Shown piece after piece: positions 39,968 to 49,149 of a stretch of 64,000 nt of DNA. The translations under genes and the position numbers were made by a program. The notes beneath the pieces are model-generated. The model was not told where the DNA came from, ran no database searches, and saw nothing but the letters and a program-made list of their open reading frames with translations. The first letter of the stretch is position 1. Every line of letters starts with the position of its first letter. This DNA is from Xenorhabdus indica (GTDB taxonomy: Bacteria; Pseudomonadota; Gammaproteobacteria; Enterobacterales; Enterobacteriaceae), in the NCBI RefSeq assembly GCF_014467235.1, contig NZ_NKHP01000020.1, positions 1-64,000 of the forward strand, written 5' to 3'.

Positions 39968-42103
39968 ATGGCACTTTCCAATTCAATAAAAACTCAAATC
40001 AGCCAATGGTATAAGGCACTATCCATTCATATCAATGGTTTCGTTCCAAGAGCTTCGCAGCGTCAGATGATTGCCGAAGTAGCAAAAACATTGGCTGATG
40101 AAGAAGGGCGGCATTTAGTGATAGAAGCACCAACAGGTGTGGGAAAAACGCTGTCTTATCTTCTCCCCGGTATTGCTGTCAGTCGGGCGGAAAAAAAACT
40201 ACTGGTGGTAAGTACAGCCAATGTCGCCTTGCAAGATCAGATTTACAGTAAGGACTTACCATTATTGCGAAAGATTATTCCCGATTTGAAATTTACCGGG
40301 GCTTTTGGTCGTGCGCGTTACGTTTGTCCGCGTAATCTGGAGGCTATCTGTGCTGCTGATGGAGAGCAAATTGATTTGATGTTTCTGATGGAAGATCAGA
40401 TAACGATTGCTAATAGTGAGGAACGGGAGCTGTGCCGCCGATTACGCAATGATTACACCACTTTTGTCTGGGATGGTTTACGCGATCATCATAAACTGGC
40501 ATTGCCGGATACGCTATGGTCAAAGATCAGCACGGATAAAGTGAACTGTCTGGCGAGAAACTGTCAGTTTTACCATCGCTGCCCATTCTTTCTTGCCAGA
40601 AGGGAAATTGAAGATGCTGATGTCGTAGTTGCCAATCATGCTTTGGTTATGGCAGCACTGGAAAGTGAATCTGTCTTACCAGAAGCTAAAAATTTGCTGT
40701 TGGTTTTGGATGAAGGCCATCATGTTCCCGATGTTGCAAGAGATTCACTGGAAGTTGAAGGGGAAATCACGTTATTTCAGTTAAATGGGCAACTGGATTC
40801 ATTTGTTCGTCATGTAGAACAGTATTTGCTTCAGTTTCGCCCGGCAAAACCACCCACTTTGGCCAATACTACCCGTTTGCAGACACACTGTGAAAAAATC
40901 CGTGAATGTTTTAAAGAACTATCGGGTATTACACAGGTATTGTTGCCTGAAAACAGTGAAGTGGAAGAATATCTGTTTGAATTGGGAAAACTGCCGGATA
41001 ATTTGCTGTTGTGTTGCCAGCAACTCTTTAAACTTACTGATGGATTACGCGGCTTATCTGAAGCGATTTTAAGTGATCTTACCGAGCAAACCGCCAAACA
41101 GGATATTGTCAGGCTGCACCGTGCTATCTTGCAGACTAGCCGGACATTAGGTTATTTCGAAAATATGACAAAACTATGGCGATTGGCTGTACAGGAGGAA
41201 TCTTCCCATGCTCCGATATCAAAATGGTTAACACGCCGTTATGAGAAGAGTCAGTCACATTTCTACTTTCATTGCGTAGGCATTCGGGTAAGTGAGCAAT
41301 TAACTCAATTATTATGGCGGAATATTCCTCATGTTGTGGTGACATCGGCAACATTACGCTCCCTGAATAGTTTTTCCCGTATTCAGGAGCTGACGGGTTT
41401 ACATGAAAATCATGATGATCGCTTTATTACGTTATCATCTCCTTTTGAGCATGTGCGGCAAGGGCATCTGGTTATTCCTCAGATGACAGAAGAACCCACA
41501 ATTCATAATGAAATGAAACATCTTGAAGAGATGGCTCGTTATTTTCGTGCACAAGTTTTGCAGGGTAAACATCAGGGAATGTTGGTGTTATTTAGCAGCC
41601 AACGAGCAATGGACGGTTTTCTCATTTTCGTAAAAGACTTACGATTGATGTTACTGGTGCAAGGAGATCAGCCGCGATATCGACTGGTGGAAACCCATTG
41701 CAAACGTATTGATGAAGGGCAGGCCAGTGTTCTGGTTGGGTTACAATCTTTTGCGGAAGGGCTGGATCTAAAAGGCGATTACCTTTCACAAGTGCATATC
41801 CACAAAATTGCTTTTCCACCTGTTACAAATCCCGTCATTATTACTGAAAGTGAATGGCTTAAGTCTTTGAAGCGTTATCCATTTGAAGTGCAAAGTCTGC
41901 CGAGTGCTTCTTTCAGTTTGATCCAACAAGTGGGGAGATTGATACGCAGCCATGAATGTTATGGGGATGTAGTGATTTACGACAAACGGTTATTAACCAA
42001 GCGTTATGGTTCCCGATTGCTGAAGGCGTTGCCTGTATTTCCGATTGAACAGCCCAAAATACTCTCGGAAGAAGAATTAGTGCGGATGAAAAAGGATAAA
42101 TAA
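39968..42103 (+). CDS. dinG: ATP-dependent DNA helicase DinG
   Basis: A 711-residue superfamily 2 helicase of the XPD group. Walker A is APTGVGKT (54-61). The iron-sulfur cysteines lie in YVCPRN (Cys120) and in the cluster CLARNCQFYHRCPFF. DEGHH follows near 248, and helicase motif VI is QQVGRLIRSHE. DinG unwinds forked DNA, R-loops and D-loops. In E. coli it is SOS-induced, but no CTG-N10-CAG sequence is present in the 140 bp before the start. Confidence 0.95.
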   Translation: MALSNSIKTQISQWYKALSIHINGFVPRASQRQMIAEVAKTLADEEGRHLVIEAPTGVGKTLSYLLPGIAVSRAEKKLLVVSTANVALQDQIYSKDLPLLRKIIPDLKFTGAFGRARYVCPRNLEAICAADGEQIDLMFLMEDQITIANSEERELCRRLRNDYTTFVWDGLRDHHKLALPDTLWSKISTDKVNCLARNCQFYHRCPFFLARREIEDADVVVANHALVMAALESESVLPEAKNLLLVLDEGHHVPDVARDSLEVEGEITLFQLNGQLDSFVRHVEQYLLQFRPAKPPTLANTTRLQTHCEKIRECFKELSGITQVLLPENSEVEEYLFELGKLPDNLLLCCQQLFKLTDGLRGLSEAILSDLTEQTAKQDIVRLHRAILQTSRTLGYFENMTKLWRLAVQEESSHAPISKWLTRRYEKSQSHFYFHCVGIRVSEQLTQLLWRNIPHVVVTSATLRSLNSFSRIQELTGLHENHDDRFITLSSPFEHVRQGHLVIPQMTEEPTIHNEMKHLEEMARYFRAQVLQGKHQGMLVLFSSQRAMDGFLIFVKDLRLMLLVQGDQPRYRLVETHCKRIDEGQASVLVGLQSFAEGLDLKGDYLSQVHIHKIAFPPVTNPVIITESEWLKSLKRYPFEVQSLPSASFSLIQQVGRLIRSHECYGDVVIYDKRLLTKRYGSRLLKALPVFPIEQPKILSEEELVRMKKDK

Positions 42104-42157
42104 TAAAAGAGTTAATATTATTTATCCTTTAAGCAGAATTTTATGGATAACCGCTAT

Positions 42158-42379
42158 TTATCCTACTTTTTTCAGGAAGCAGGTTTTTAATACTAATCCT
42201 TTGATTTTATCGGCATTACATTCAATTTCATCTTCCCGGTTGGTAAGGCGAATATTCTTAATTAATGTGCCACGTTTCAATGTCTTAGAGGTTCCTTTGA
42301 CTTTCAGATCTTTAATGACCTGGACTGAATCACCCTCATTCAGTAGTGCACCATTAGTATCTTTGACTTCGATATCCAT
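42158..42379 (-). CDS. PhnA-domain protein (YjdM C-terminal type)
   Basis: A 73-residue protein corresponding to the C-terminal PhnA domain of E. coli YjdM: VKDTNGALLNEGDSV, LKVKGTSKTLKRGT and the end ADKIKGLVLKTCFLKK. The N-terminal zinc ribbon of YjdM is absent, and no in-frame upstream extension restores it. The name comes from alkylphosphonate loci, but no phn genes are nearby and the biochemical role is unknown. Confidence 0.8.
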   Translation of the reverse strand: MDIEVKDTNGALLNEGDSVQVIKDLKVKGTSKTLKRGTLIKNIRLTNREDEIECNADKIKGLVLKTCFLKKVG

Positions 42380-42494
42380 CGTATATGATCCTTATGTTTA
42401 TTTTTAGAACAGACAGGATTATAGAGAGAAAAATAATTTTTTAAAGGTTAGTATGATTTTTTATGCTAAAACTTCTATTTTTAGATATTTTTAA

Positions 42495-42522
42495 TAACAA
42501 AAAAGGCCGTGGTAACGGCCTT
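42495..42522 (-). terminator. Terminator after dps
   Basis: AAGGCCGT (42503-42510) pairs with ACGGCCTT (42515-42522); the minus strand continues with TTTTTTGTTATT. Confidence 0.9.
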
Positions 42523-42550
42523 AAAATCATGAAAGGATACTTTTAATATC

Positions 42551-43057
42551 TTATTGCTCAATATTTGCTTCAATAAACCATAAAAATTTGTCGAGATCAC
42601 GGGAAGCGGCGGTGAACATATCTGCTGTGTCTTCATCTTTTGCATCAACAATAGCCTGACGGACATCATTGGCAACGATGGCATAGCGATCTGCCAGTGC
42701 TTTTAAGTGATCTTGCACATCATGAATATCTGTTGGATAACTTTCTAACCGAGTCCCTTTATGAACATCCTGAGTTGTTCCCAGAGCAGTACCGCCTAAC
42801 TGCACTACACGTTCTGCAAAAGTATCGAGATGCTCAACAAGTGTGGTACGGAAATCATCCAGCATTTGATGAATGGCAATAAAGTTTTTGCCGCGTATAT
42901 TCCAGTGAGCTTGTTTGGTCATCAGGGACAAGTCAATAAATTGGATCACCATATGGTTCAGGGTAGAAATAGAACTTTGCTTAATACCCTCATCAATATT
43001 ATTACGGGTGTAAATCAGCTTAGAGGGATTTTTTCTGATAAATTTTGCTGTACTCAT
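42551..43057 (-). CDS. dps: DNA starvation/stationary phase protection protein Dps
   Basis: A 168-residue ferritin-like protein that forms a 12-mer, stores iron and binds DNA. Ferroxidase residues are in place: His51, His63, Asp67, Asp78 and Glu82 in [14 protein letters not shown] and [14 protein letters not shown]. The N-terminal tail has several Lys/Arg for DNA binding. The neighbour order with rhtA is as in E. coli. Regulation by OxyR or sigma-S is known in E. coli; no site could be assigned here. Confidence 0.96.
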   Translation of the reverse strand: MSTAKFIRKNPSKLIYTRNNIDEGIKQSSISTLNHMVIQFIDLSLMTKQAHWNIRGKNFIAIHQMLDDFRTTLVEHLDTFAERVVQLGGTALGTTQDVHKGTRLESYPTDIHDVQDHLKALADRYAIVANDVRQAIVDAKDEDTADMFTAASRDLDKFLWFIEANIEQ

Positions 43058-43080
43058 CGTAACGCTTCCTTAATTTAAAC

Positions 43081-43136
43081 TATACCTATCGTCTTTCAGG
43101 TTTCAGCCCTGCTGGCTGTATTTTGAAATCCAAAAG
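43081..43136 (-). repeat. ERIC-derived short repeat
   Basis: On the minus strand it reads TTGGATTTCAAAATACAGCC and ends with CTGAAAGACGATAGGTATA. About 56 bp, lying 24 bp upstream of the dps start codon, so probably inside or next to its leader. Confidence 0.65.
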
Positions 43137-43257
43137 ATATAATGAATTATTTTATTGGATATATTAAAAGTAGCTGATCATTTATCAGAAGTCATATTGC
43201 TTTATTCTATCAAATTGATAGTTGATAAAAATATCATTAATCAATAATGGTAATAAT

Positions 43258-43288
43258 CAAAACCGGATAATACTAAGTTCATCCGGCC
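43258..43288 (-). terminator. Terminator after rhtA
   Basis: CCGGAT (43263-43268) pairs with ATCCGG (43281-43286); the minus strand continues TTTTGATTATT. Confidence 0.75.
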
Positions 43289-43318
43289 TTGATGAGTTAT
43301 GTAATATGATAAAGCAGC

Positions 43319-44209
43319 TTATTCAACCTTTTCGATTTTGGTTTTCTGTTTCACGGTGGAAGTAGAACCAATTGAGGCACAGATAATGCAGAAAAGGGCA
43401 ATCCATTGCGTCGTAGTTAAGTGCTCGTTCAGGAAAATGATACCTGACAAGGCACCTAATGCAGGTTCCAGACTCATTAAAGTACCAAATGTTTTGGCAG
43501 GTAAGCGGGTAAGCGCAATCATTTCCAGTGTATAGGGAAATGCGGTCGATAAAATGGCGATCCCTAAAGCAACGGGCAGTAATGAGACATCAAACAGGAG
43601 TTCGGGGCCGGTTTGGATTAATCCTACTGGAAAGAAAATCAAGGCAGCAATTAATGAACCAATAGAAACTGTTGCAGCACCATAGCCTGCACCAGCACGT
43701 TGACCGAAGATAATATAGAGCGCCCAAAAAAAACCGGCTCCTAATGCATACAAAATACCTATAGGATCAAGTGTGCTGACATCGTCCCCAATAGGTAACA
43801 GAAAACCTAATCCGGCAATGACCAAAGCGATCCAGAGAAAATCCAGTGGACGACGTGAGGAAAACATGGCAACAGCAAGAGGACCAGTAAATTCAAGCGC
43901 AACGGCAATACCAAGAGGAATTCTGGAAAGTGCCATGTAAAACAGATAATTCATTCCACCGAGTGAAATACCGTAGGCAAGGAGAGGAATGATTGATGAC
44001 CGCTGAAATTTCAGACGCCAGGGCTTAAAGATCAGGAATAAAATCATTGTCCCCAATGCGAGTCTCAGAGCTGTTACACCGGGCGCACCAATGACATGAA
44101 ATATTGTTTTGGCTAATGATGCACCAGCTTGAATTGATGTCATTGAAAATAACAATAAAATGATAGGAAGCAGAGGAAAAGATGCCGCCCGATGTTTGGA
44201 AAGAGACAT
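43319..44209 (-). CDS. rhtA: Threonine/homoserine exporter RhtA
   Basis: A 296-residue inner-membrane protein with ten predicted helices of the EamA/DMT type. QAGASLAKTIFHVIGAPGVTALRLALGT and GGMNYLFYMALSRIPLGIAVALEFTGPLAV match E. coli RhtA (position 20-50 and 85-115). It exports threonine and homoserine. It lies beside dps, as in E. coli, on the same strand with its own terminator. Confidence 0.94.
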   Translation of the reverse strand: MSLSKHRAASFPLLPIILLLFSMTSIQAGASLAKTIFHVIGAPGVTALRLALGTMILFLIFKPWRLKFQRSSIIPLLAYGISLGGMNYLFYMALSRIPLGIAVALEFTGPLAVAMFSSRRPLDFLWIALVIAGLGFLLPIGDDVSTLDPIGILYALGAGFFWALYIIFGQRAGAGYGAATVSIGSLIAALIFFPVGLIQTGPELLFDVSLLPVALGIAILSTAFPYTLEMIALTRLPAKTFGTLMSLEPALGALSGIIFLNEHLTTTQWIALFCIICASIGSTSTVKQKTKIEKVE

Positions 44210-44355
44210 TTGCAGAAAACCTCAATTACAACATGTTATTTAGGGAGGGTTATCTTCGCAGCGAAATAATCAGAACTCAACTGTATTATGTGTTGTATGT
44301 TCATTAAGCTAACGTATAATCAAAAATTAAAAAAATAATAATGTGGAGTTTAGAC

Positions 44356-44967
44356 ATGAAAGAGACTGTATTGAAGAGTTCATCAAAAAAAAATGAGGCA
44401 ATAAAGAGCATTGCGGTTTATTGTGGTTCAAGTTTGGGAGCATCTGAAATTTATAAAGAGAATGCTATTCTTTTTGCAAAAGAGCTTGTTAAACGTGGTA
44501 TTACTTTGGTGTATGGTGGTGCCAGTGTAGGAATTATGGGAACAGTTGCAGATACAGTATTACACGAAGGAGGCAGAGTTATTGGTGTCATTCCGGCATT
44601 GCTGGAAGAACGTGAAATTTCTCATAAGAATTTATCTGAACTTCATATTGTGGAAACTATGCATCAGCGTAAAAATAAAATGATTGAACTTGCTGATGGT
44701 TTTGTTGCATTGCCTGGTGGTTTTGGTACATTGGAAGAATTTAGTGAAGTCTTTACATGGAGTATGATTGGCCTTAATAGTAAACCATGTGGTATTCTGA
44801 ATATCAATAATTTTTATGATCCTCTTATCTCTATGATTAATAAAATGGCGGACGAGTGGTTTTTGCAGGAAAAATATCGCAATATGGCGATTATTGAGAA
44901 AAATCCTACTGTGTTACTTGACCGTTTTGAACATTATGTAGTGCCTTCAATAAAAACTTACAATTAA
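44356..44967 (+). CDS. LOG-family protein (TIGR00730 type phosphoribohydrolase)
   Basis: A 203-residue Rossmann-fold protein. The motif PGGFGTLEE (120-128) and the arginine/lysine in MHQRKNKM (102-109) are the LOG signature. Family members cleave nucleoside 5'-monophosphates; some release free cytokinins, others act on purine nucleotides. The substrate here is unknown. I choose ATG at 44356 because GTGGAG lies 7 bp upstream. First gene of an AT-rich accessory stretch (44.3-49.2 kb). Confidence 0.85.
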   Translation: MKETVLKSSSKKNEAIKSIAVYCGSSLGASEIYKENAILFAKELVKRGITLVYGGASVGIMGTVADTVLHEGGRVIGVIPALLEEREISHKNLSELHIVETMHQRKNKMIELADGFVALPGGFGTLEEFSEVFTWSMIGLNSKPCGILNINNFYDPLISMINKMADEWFLQEKYRNMAIIEKNPTVLLDRFEHYVVPSIKTYN

Positions 44968-44989
44968 TACTGATATTAGGAGCGCAGGC

Positions 44990-45462
44990 ATGATAATAAG
45001 AACTGCCTCTATGCAGGATCTTGATGCTATTTCATCACTCTACAATATATTATTCAGTGAAATGGCTGCATTGCAGCCAGACCGATTGAGAGATGTGGAA
45101 CAAGATAGAGAATTTATTATTTCCAGTATAAATGATGATAAATTCTATTTATTAGTTGCAGAAGATGATAATGGCGATATTAAAGGCTTCTGCATTGCAC
45201 AAGAAAATAAAACACCGCCATTTAACTGTCTGATACCGAGAAATTATGGCTATATTATTGATTTAGTTGTCAGTCAGGATGTCAGAAGTCAGGGCATTGG
45301 TCAGCGATTATTAACAGAAATGAAAAGGTGGGCGAAGAAAAATAACTATACTCATTTGGAACTCAATGTTTTATCAAAAAATGTTGCAGCGACGAAACGA
45401 CGAAACTTTATGAAAGGGAAGGTTATAAAGAAATTAGCAAATTAATGGCTATTACATTGTGA
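44990..45462 (+). pseudogene. GNAT acetyltransferase, frameshifted by an 8-bp tandem duplication
   Basis: The open frame (44990-45445) reads as a GNAT acetyltransferase through LVVSQDVRSQGIGQRLL (acetyl-CoA site, about 90-106) and LELNVLSKNVAAT, then becomes unlike the family. At this point CGACGAAA is perfectly duplicated (45390-45397 and 45398-45405). Removing one copy restores the typical ending KLYEREGYKEISKLMAITL and a stop at 45460-45462, 154 residues in all. The gene is thus a recent frameshift mutant or switchable. The start ATG has AGGAG upstream. Confidence 0.88.
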
Positions 45463-45477
45463 TTCAAGGGAAAGCAG

Positions 45478-45938
45478 ATGCAAATTTCGCTAGTTGAAGT
45501 GGATGAAGATAATTATCGAGATGTTATGTCTCTTGAAGTTGAACCAGGGCAAGAAAAATTCGTTGCGTCGAATTCGGAGTCAATTGCTGAATCAAAATTC
45601 AACCAATATTGCAGGCCAAGAGTAATATATTTTGGTAAAAAATTGTCGGTTTCGCTATGTATGAACGTTGTGTGAATGAAGGAAGACCTAATGAATATAA
45701 TCTTTATCGCATGATGATCGACAAATCGTATCAAAATAAGGGAATCGGCAGTGTTGCCATACAATTATTGCTGGATGAAATGAAACAACAGACAAATTGT
45801 CATAAAATATCTGTTTGTCATGATGAAACGAGTGAACGACACCACAAATTCTACCCGCATTTTGGTTTTACCGAAGTGAGTTATTGTAATGAGTATGAGG
45901 AAATGTTAGCGGAGCTCATTGTAAAAAAGGAAGTTTAG
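45478..45938 (+). pseudogene. Spermidine-type GNAT acetyltransferase, frameshifted at a run of six A
   Basis: Two overlapping frames form one GNAT protein. The first (45478-45675) carries ISLVEVDEDNYRDVMSLEV, QEKFVASNSESIAESKF and PRVIYFGKK; the second continues IVGFAMYERC, MIDKSYQNKGIGS (acetyl-CoA loop), and ERHHKFYPHFGFTE. They join at AAAAAA (45637-45642): one more A, or a -1 shift on the two AAA codons, gives GKKIVGFAMYE and a 153-residue protein. The layout resembles BltD-type spermidine/diamine acetyltransferases. Either a mutation, a sequencing error or slippage is possible. Confidence 0.85.
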
Positions 45939-46139
45939 CTACTCATCAAAGAGAAAAGATATTTCCCATATGATTAACGTTGTTAACAAATATTACAGGT
46001 AAATTAATAATTCTGGAGCTTGCTAAAAGAATATTTGTCTGCCAGAATTTAAAATAAATATGGCAAAAAGTTTATTTGGTGTATCCTCAATCTCGTTAAG
46101 TCAAAATATGATAAACCTCTAAATTTCTGTGGTGAAATA

Positions 46140-47357
46140 ATGAAAATAGGGAAACACTTTAGTAATAGCTTTATTCTTAAGTTACTATTGTTTATTATGA
46201 TTGCTGGTTTGGGATTGAGAGTACCGATATCTTATATCCCACCGATGTCACAGGAAATCATCGACGATTTAAAAATAAGTCATTCTACGTTTGGTTTGAT
46301 AACATCTCTGTCACCCTTGTGTTTTTTCTTATTTTCTCCCTTAACTCCTTATTTTGAAAGTAAAATAGGTTTATATAAAACCTTATTGATGACATTTATT
46401 GTCGCTATTGCTGCTTATCTTTTAAGGTTAAACAGCTCTCTGATATTACTGTTGACTTCTACAGTAATGTTTGGGTTTGCCATTGCATTGGGAAATATTG
46501 CATTACCTTCATTTTTTAAGAGATTGGGGAGTAACAGGATCGCTCTTTTATCATCATCTTATACGGCTTCTCTGTATTTGGGGCCAGCAATGGCAACAGG
46601 TCTCACTTTACCTGTTAAGCATGTTTTTGGGCTTTCCTGGAACGGAGTATCATGGATTTGGATCTTAATCCCGATATTTTCATTGTTCTTGATTTTATTA
46701 TTTTCTGATAAGAAATCTCAGTCCTCAGACAGTAGCCCGCATTCCCCTAGTAATGATAATGATAAACCGGATAAGGTCATTAATCCGTGGGTAAGTATTC
46801 CATGTTGGGTTATGGCTGTTTATTTTTCTATTTTATCGCTTAATTTTTATATCATTACTGCCTGGTTCCCCGAAATTATCAGTTCTTATGGTTTAGGCCA
46901 GACTGAGTCTGCATCCTACGCAGCTCTGTTCTCATTAATTGCGATACCTTTTGCAACATTAACGGCATTTTATATCTATAAAATAAAAAGACAGGAAATA
47001 ATGTTCATCATTAACCCAATTATTGGTATGTTGGGGATTGTACTATTCGTGTATGGTCAGAAAAGTTTAATTCCTGTTGCAGTTATGATCATGGGAATCG
47101 GTGCTGGTATTTGTACAGGAGTTGCATTTTTACTGCCGTTGTTGCGTTTCAATCATACCGCCAATGTTACAAGAGCAAACTCAATGATACAGTCAATTGG
47201 CTATTTGATTGCGTTTTGTGGCCCGGTTGTTTCTGGTTATATTCATGATTTAACATCCTCATGGAATATCATTATGTGGATGCTTTTCATTATACTAGGG
47301 ATACAGGGAATTTTGGGGATAGTAATTGGAAAAAATGAGAAGCTTGATGCCAAATAG
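46140..47357 (+). CDS. MFS transporter, CynX/NimT type
   Basis: A 405-residue membrane protein with twelve helices split by a hydrophilic Ser/Asn/Asp-rich loop (about 195-215). The start ISYIPPMSQEIIDDLKIS and the pairs GLITSLSPLCFFLFSP and GALALGNIALPSFFKR-like stretch (here FAIALGNIALPSFFKRLG) fit the CynX/NimT family, members of which transport cyanate, 2-nitroimidazole or other small molecules. Substrate unknown. It follows the two broken GNAT genes. Confidence 0.85.
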   Translation: MKIGKHFSNSFILKLLLFIMIAGLGLRVPISYIPPMSQEIIDDLKISHSTFGLITSLSPLCFFLFSPLTPYFESKIGLYKTLLMTFIVAIAAYLLRLNSSLILLLTSTVMFGFAIALGNIALPSFFKRLGSNRIALLSSSYTASLYLGPAMATGLTLPVKHVFGLSWNGVSWIWILIPIFSLFLILLFSDKKSQSSDSSPHSPSNDNDKPDKVINPWVSIPCWVMAVYFSILSLNFYIITAWFPEIISSYGLGQTESASYAALFSLIAIPFATLTAFYIYKIKRQEIMFIINPIIGMLGIVLFVYGQKSLIPVAVMIMGIGAGICTGVAFLLPLLRFNHTANVTRANSMIQSIGYLIAFCGPVVSGYIHDLTSSWNIIMWMLFIILGIQGILGIVIGKNEKLDAK

Positions 47358-47416
47358 TATCGATTCAAATAGTATTGATTATTAGCGGTTATAAAAACCG
47401 CTAATAATATACTTTA

Positions 47417-47465
47417 TGGATTGCAAATGCAGACAACAAAATTGTAATTTGAAAGACGACAGATA
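47417..47465 (+). repeat. ERIC-derived short repeat
   Basis: About 49 bp from TGGATTGCAAATGCAGACAA to AATTTGAAAGACGACAGATA, between the convergent MFS and SDR genes. Confidence 0.6.
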
Positions 47466-47474
47466 GAAAAGAGT

Positions 47475-48092
47475 TTATATTTCAATAACCATTCCTGTTT
47501 CTTTACTATAAATACTACGTATATAACCTTTAGCTATTTGTTCTCCTGTACAAGTTTCCTGTCCGGGGAAGAACTTGGCATAACGGGTAAATGATTCATC
47601 CAGTAATCTTGGGCTAACTACGTTGATTCGGATATTGGTGATTTCAGTTGCTGCCGAGCGGACAAAAGCATCAATAGCACCATTGGTTACAGCCGTTTGT
47701 GAACCATTAGGCGACATTATTTTACCAACAATACCGGATGTTAAAGTGATTGAGCCGCCGGGTTTAACGTATTGCAAGGCACGGAGTGCAACGTTGATCT
47801 GACCCAGTGCTTTATTCCTGAGACTTTCCTCATAGTCACTCAGCTTTTTTGGTTTCGTCCAGTTGGTTTTACCGAATACACAGACAATAGCTTCAAACAT
47901 CTTATTTTTAGATAAAAAATTATCTAATTGTTGAGTATCGAAAATATCAAGCGGGTATTCAGATGAATGACGACTGGCTTGAAGAATTTCAAGATCTGTA
48001 GGGTTATCAGTCAGCAAGGGATGATATTTTTTGATATTACTGATAATGTGCTTTCCTATATTTCCTGTTGCTCCTATCACTAATATTTTCAT
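47475..48092 (-). CDS. Short-chain dehydrogenase-like protein without the usual catalytic Tyr/Lys
   Basis: A 205-residue Rossmann protein. The dinucleotide motif GATGNIGKH is at 8-16 and TLTSGIVGK follows the catalytic serine region. Where most SDR enzymes have Tyr-x3-Lys, this protein has NGAIDAFVRSAATE, as in a small SDR subfamily of about 200 residues. The end INVVSPRLLDES matches that subfamily. Function unknown; it may bind NAD(P) without classical catalysis. Same strand as, and downstream of, the Gfo/Idh gene. Confidence 0.75.
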   Translation of the reverse strand: MKILVIGATGNIGKHIISNIKKYHPLLTDNPTDLEILQASRHSSEYPLDIFDTQQLDNFLSKNKMFEAIVCVFGKTNWTKPKKLSDYEESLRNKALGQINVALRALQYVKPGGSITLTSGIVGKIMSPNGSQTAVTNGAIDAFVRSAATEITNIRINVVSPRLLDESFTRYAKFFPGQETCTGEQIAKGYIRSIYSKETGMVIEI

Positions 48093-48144
48093 ATTGATGG
48101 CTCCGTGATTTAATTAGATTATGTCATGCCGGATAGAATAATGA

Positions 48145-49149
48145 TTATTTAGTTTTAGAGTGTAGCTCAGCTCTATATTTTTTTAGAACTTCATCAATAA
48201 CCCAACTGGTTCGTGAAGCGGATATACCATTAGAAGGGCAGATATCTTTTCCCTGTAATTGATGCACTATTGTCTGGATTAATGGCATTTGAATATGTGT
48301 GGGATTTTCAAAATGGAAATGATGCAGTGTATTGTTTTCATCGTAATATGAAATTGGGGAATCACCGAATGTTGCAAAGGTTATTTTGCCTTTTGTACCA
48401 ACGATTTCTACTTTATCTTCACGAGAGCTGGCAACAAAATTCCAGATACCTACTCCCTGCACCTGATTTTCAAACATCAATGACATTGAAACACAATCTT
48501 CTGCCGGATAGGCTTTTGCCTGTGAATTAGAGTGCCCTTTGACTGAAATAATTTTTCCCAGAAGAAAATCCAACATATCCAGTGTATGGCAAGCTAAATC
48601 AACGAATAATCCACCACCGGATATTTCTGGTTTGACAAACCAGGGAAGATTATCCGGATCCAGATAACGAGATTCCATTTCTCTGAATAATTGACAGATC
48701 ACAATACGTGGAGTGCCAATTGCACCGGAATCAATTAGCGATTTTATTTTGGTAAATCTCGGCAAGGCTCTGCGATAATAAGCCACGAATAGTGGCACAT
48801 TATGGGACTGGCAGGCCGCAATCATTTCATTGCATTCTGAAAATGTCAGAGCCATTGGTTTCTCTACATAAACTATTTTGCCAGCCTCAGCAGCCAATAA
48901 AGTATATTCTTTATGAGTAGAAGGGGGAGTTGCAATGTATACTGCATCAATATCAGGATCATTAACCAGAGTTTTGGCATCAGAATACCATTTGGGCACA
49001 TTATGTCTTTTGGCGAAATCTTTAGCCAAATTTGCATTGCGTCGCATAACGGCAATTAATTCTGAATTTTCCAATTTATAAAAAGCCGGGCCACTTTTTA
49101 CCTCTGTTACATTACCACAACCAATAATACCCCATCTGATTTTTTGCAT
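48145..49149 (-). CDS. Gfo/Idh/MocA-family oxidoreductase
   Basis: A 334-residue NAD(P)-dependent oxidoreductase. The N-terminal Rossmann motif is GIIGCGNVTE (8-17), the family EKP motif is in IVYVEKPMAL, and DLACHTLDMLDFLLG carries the catalytic histidine region. Such enzymes act on sugars, inositols or related polyols. The substrate is unknown. ATG at 49149 is chosen because GGAAG lies upstream. With the SDR gene it forms a two-gene minus-strand unit. Confidence 0.85.
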   Translation of the reverse strand: MQKIRWGIIGCGNVTEVKSGPAFYKLENSELIAVMRRNANLAKDFAKRHNVPKWYSDAKTLVNDPDIDAVYIATPPSTHKEYTLLAAEAGKIVYVEKPMALTFSECNEMIAACQSHNVPLFVAYYRRALPRFTKIKSLIDSGAIGTPRIVICQLFREMESRYLDPDNLPWFVKPEISGGGLFVDLACHTLDMLDFLLGKIISVKGHSNSQAKAYPAEDCVSMSLMFENQVQGVGIWNFVASSREDKVEIVGTKGKITFATFGDSPISYYDENNTLHHFHFENPTHIQMPLIQTIVHQLQGKDICPSNGISASRTSWVIDEVLKKYRAELHSKTK

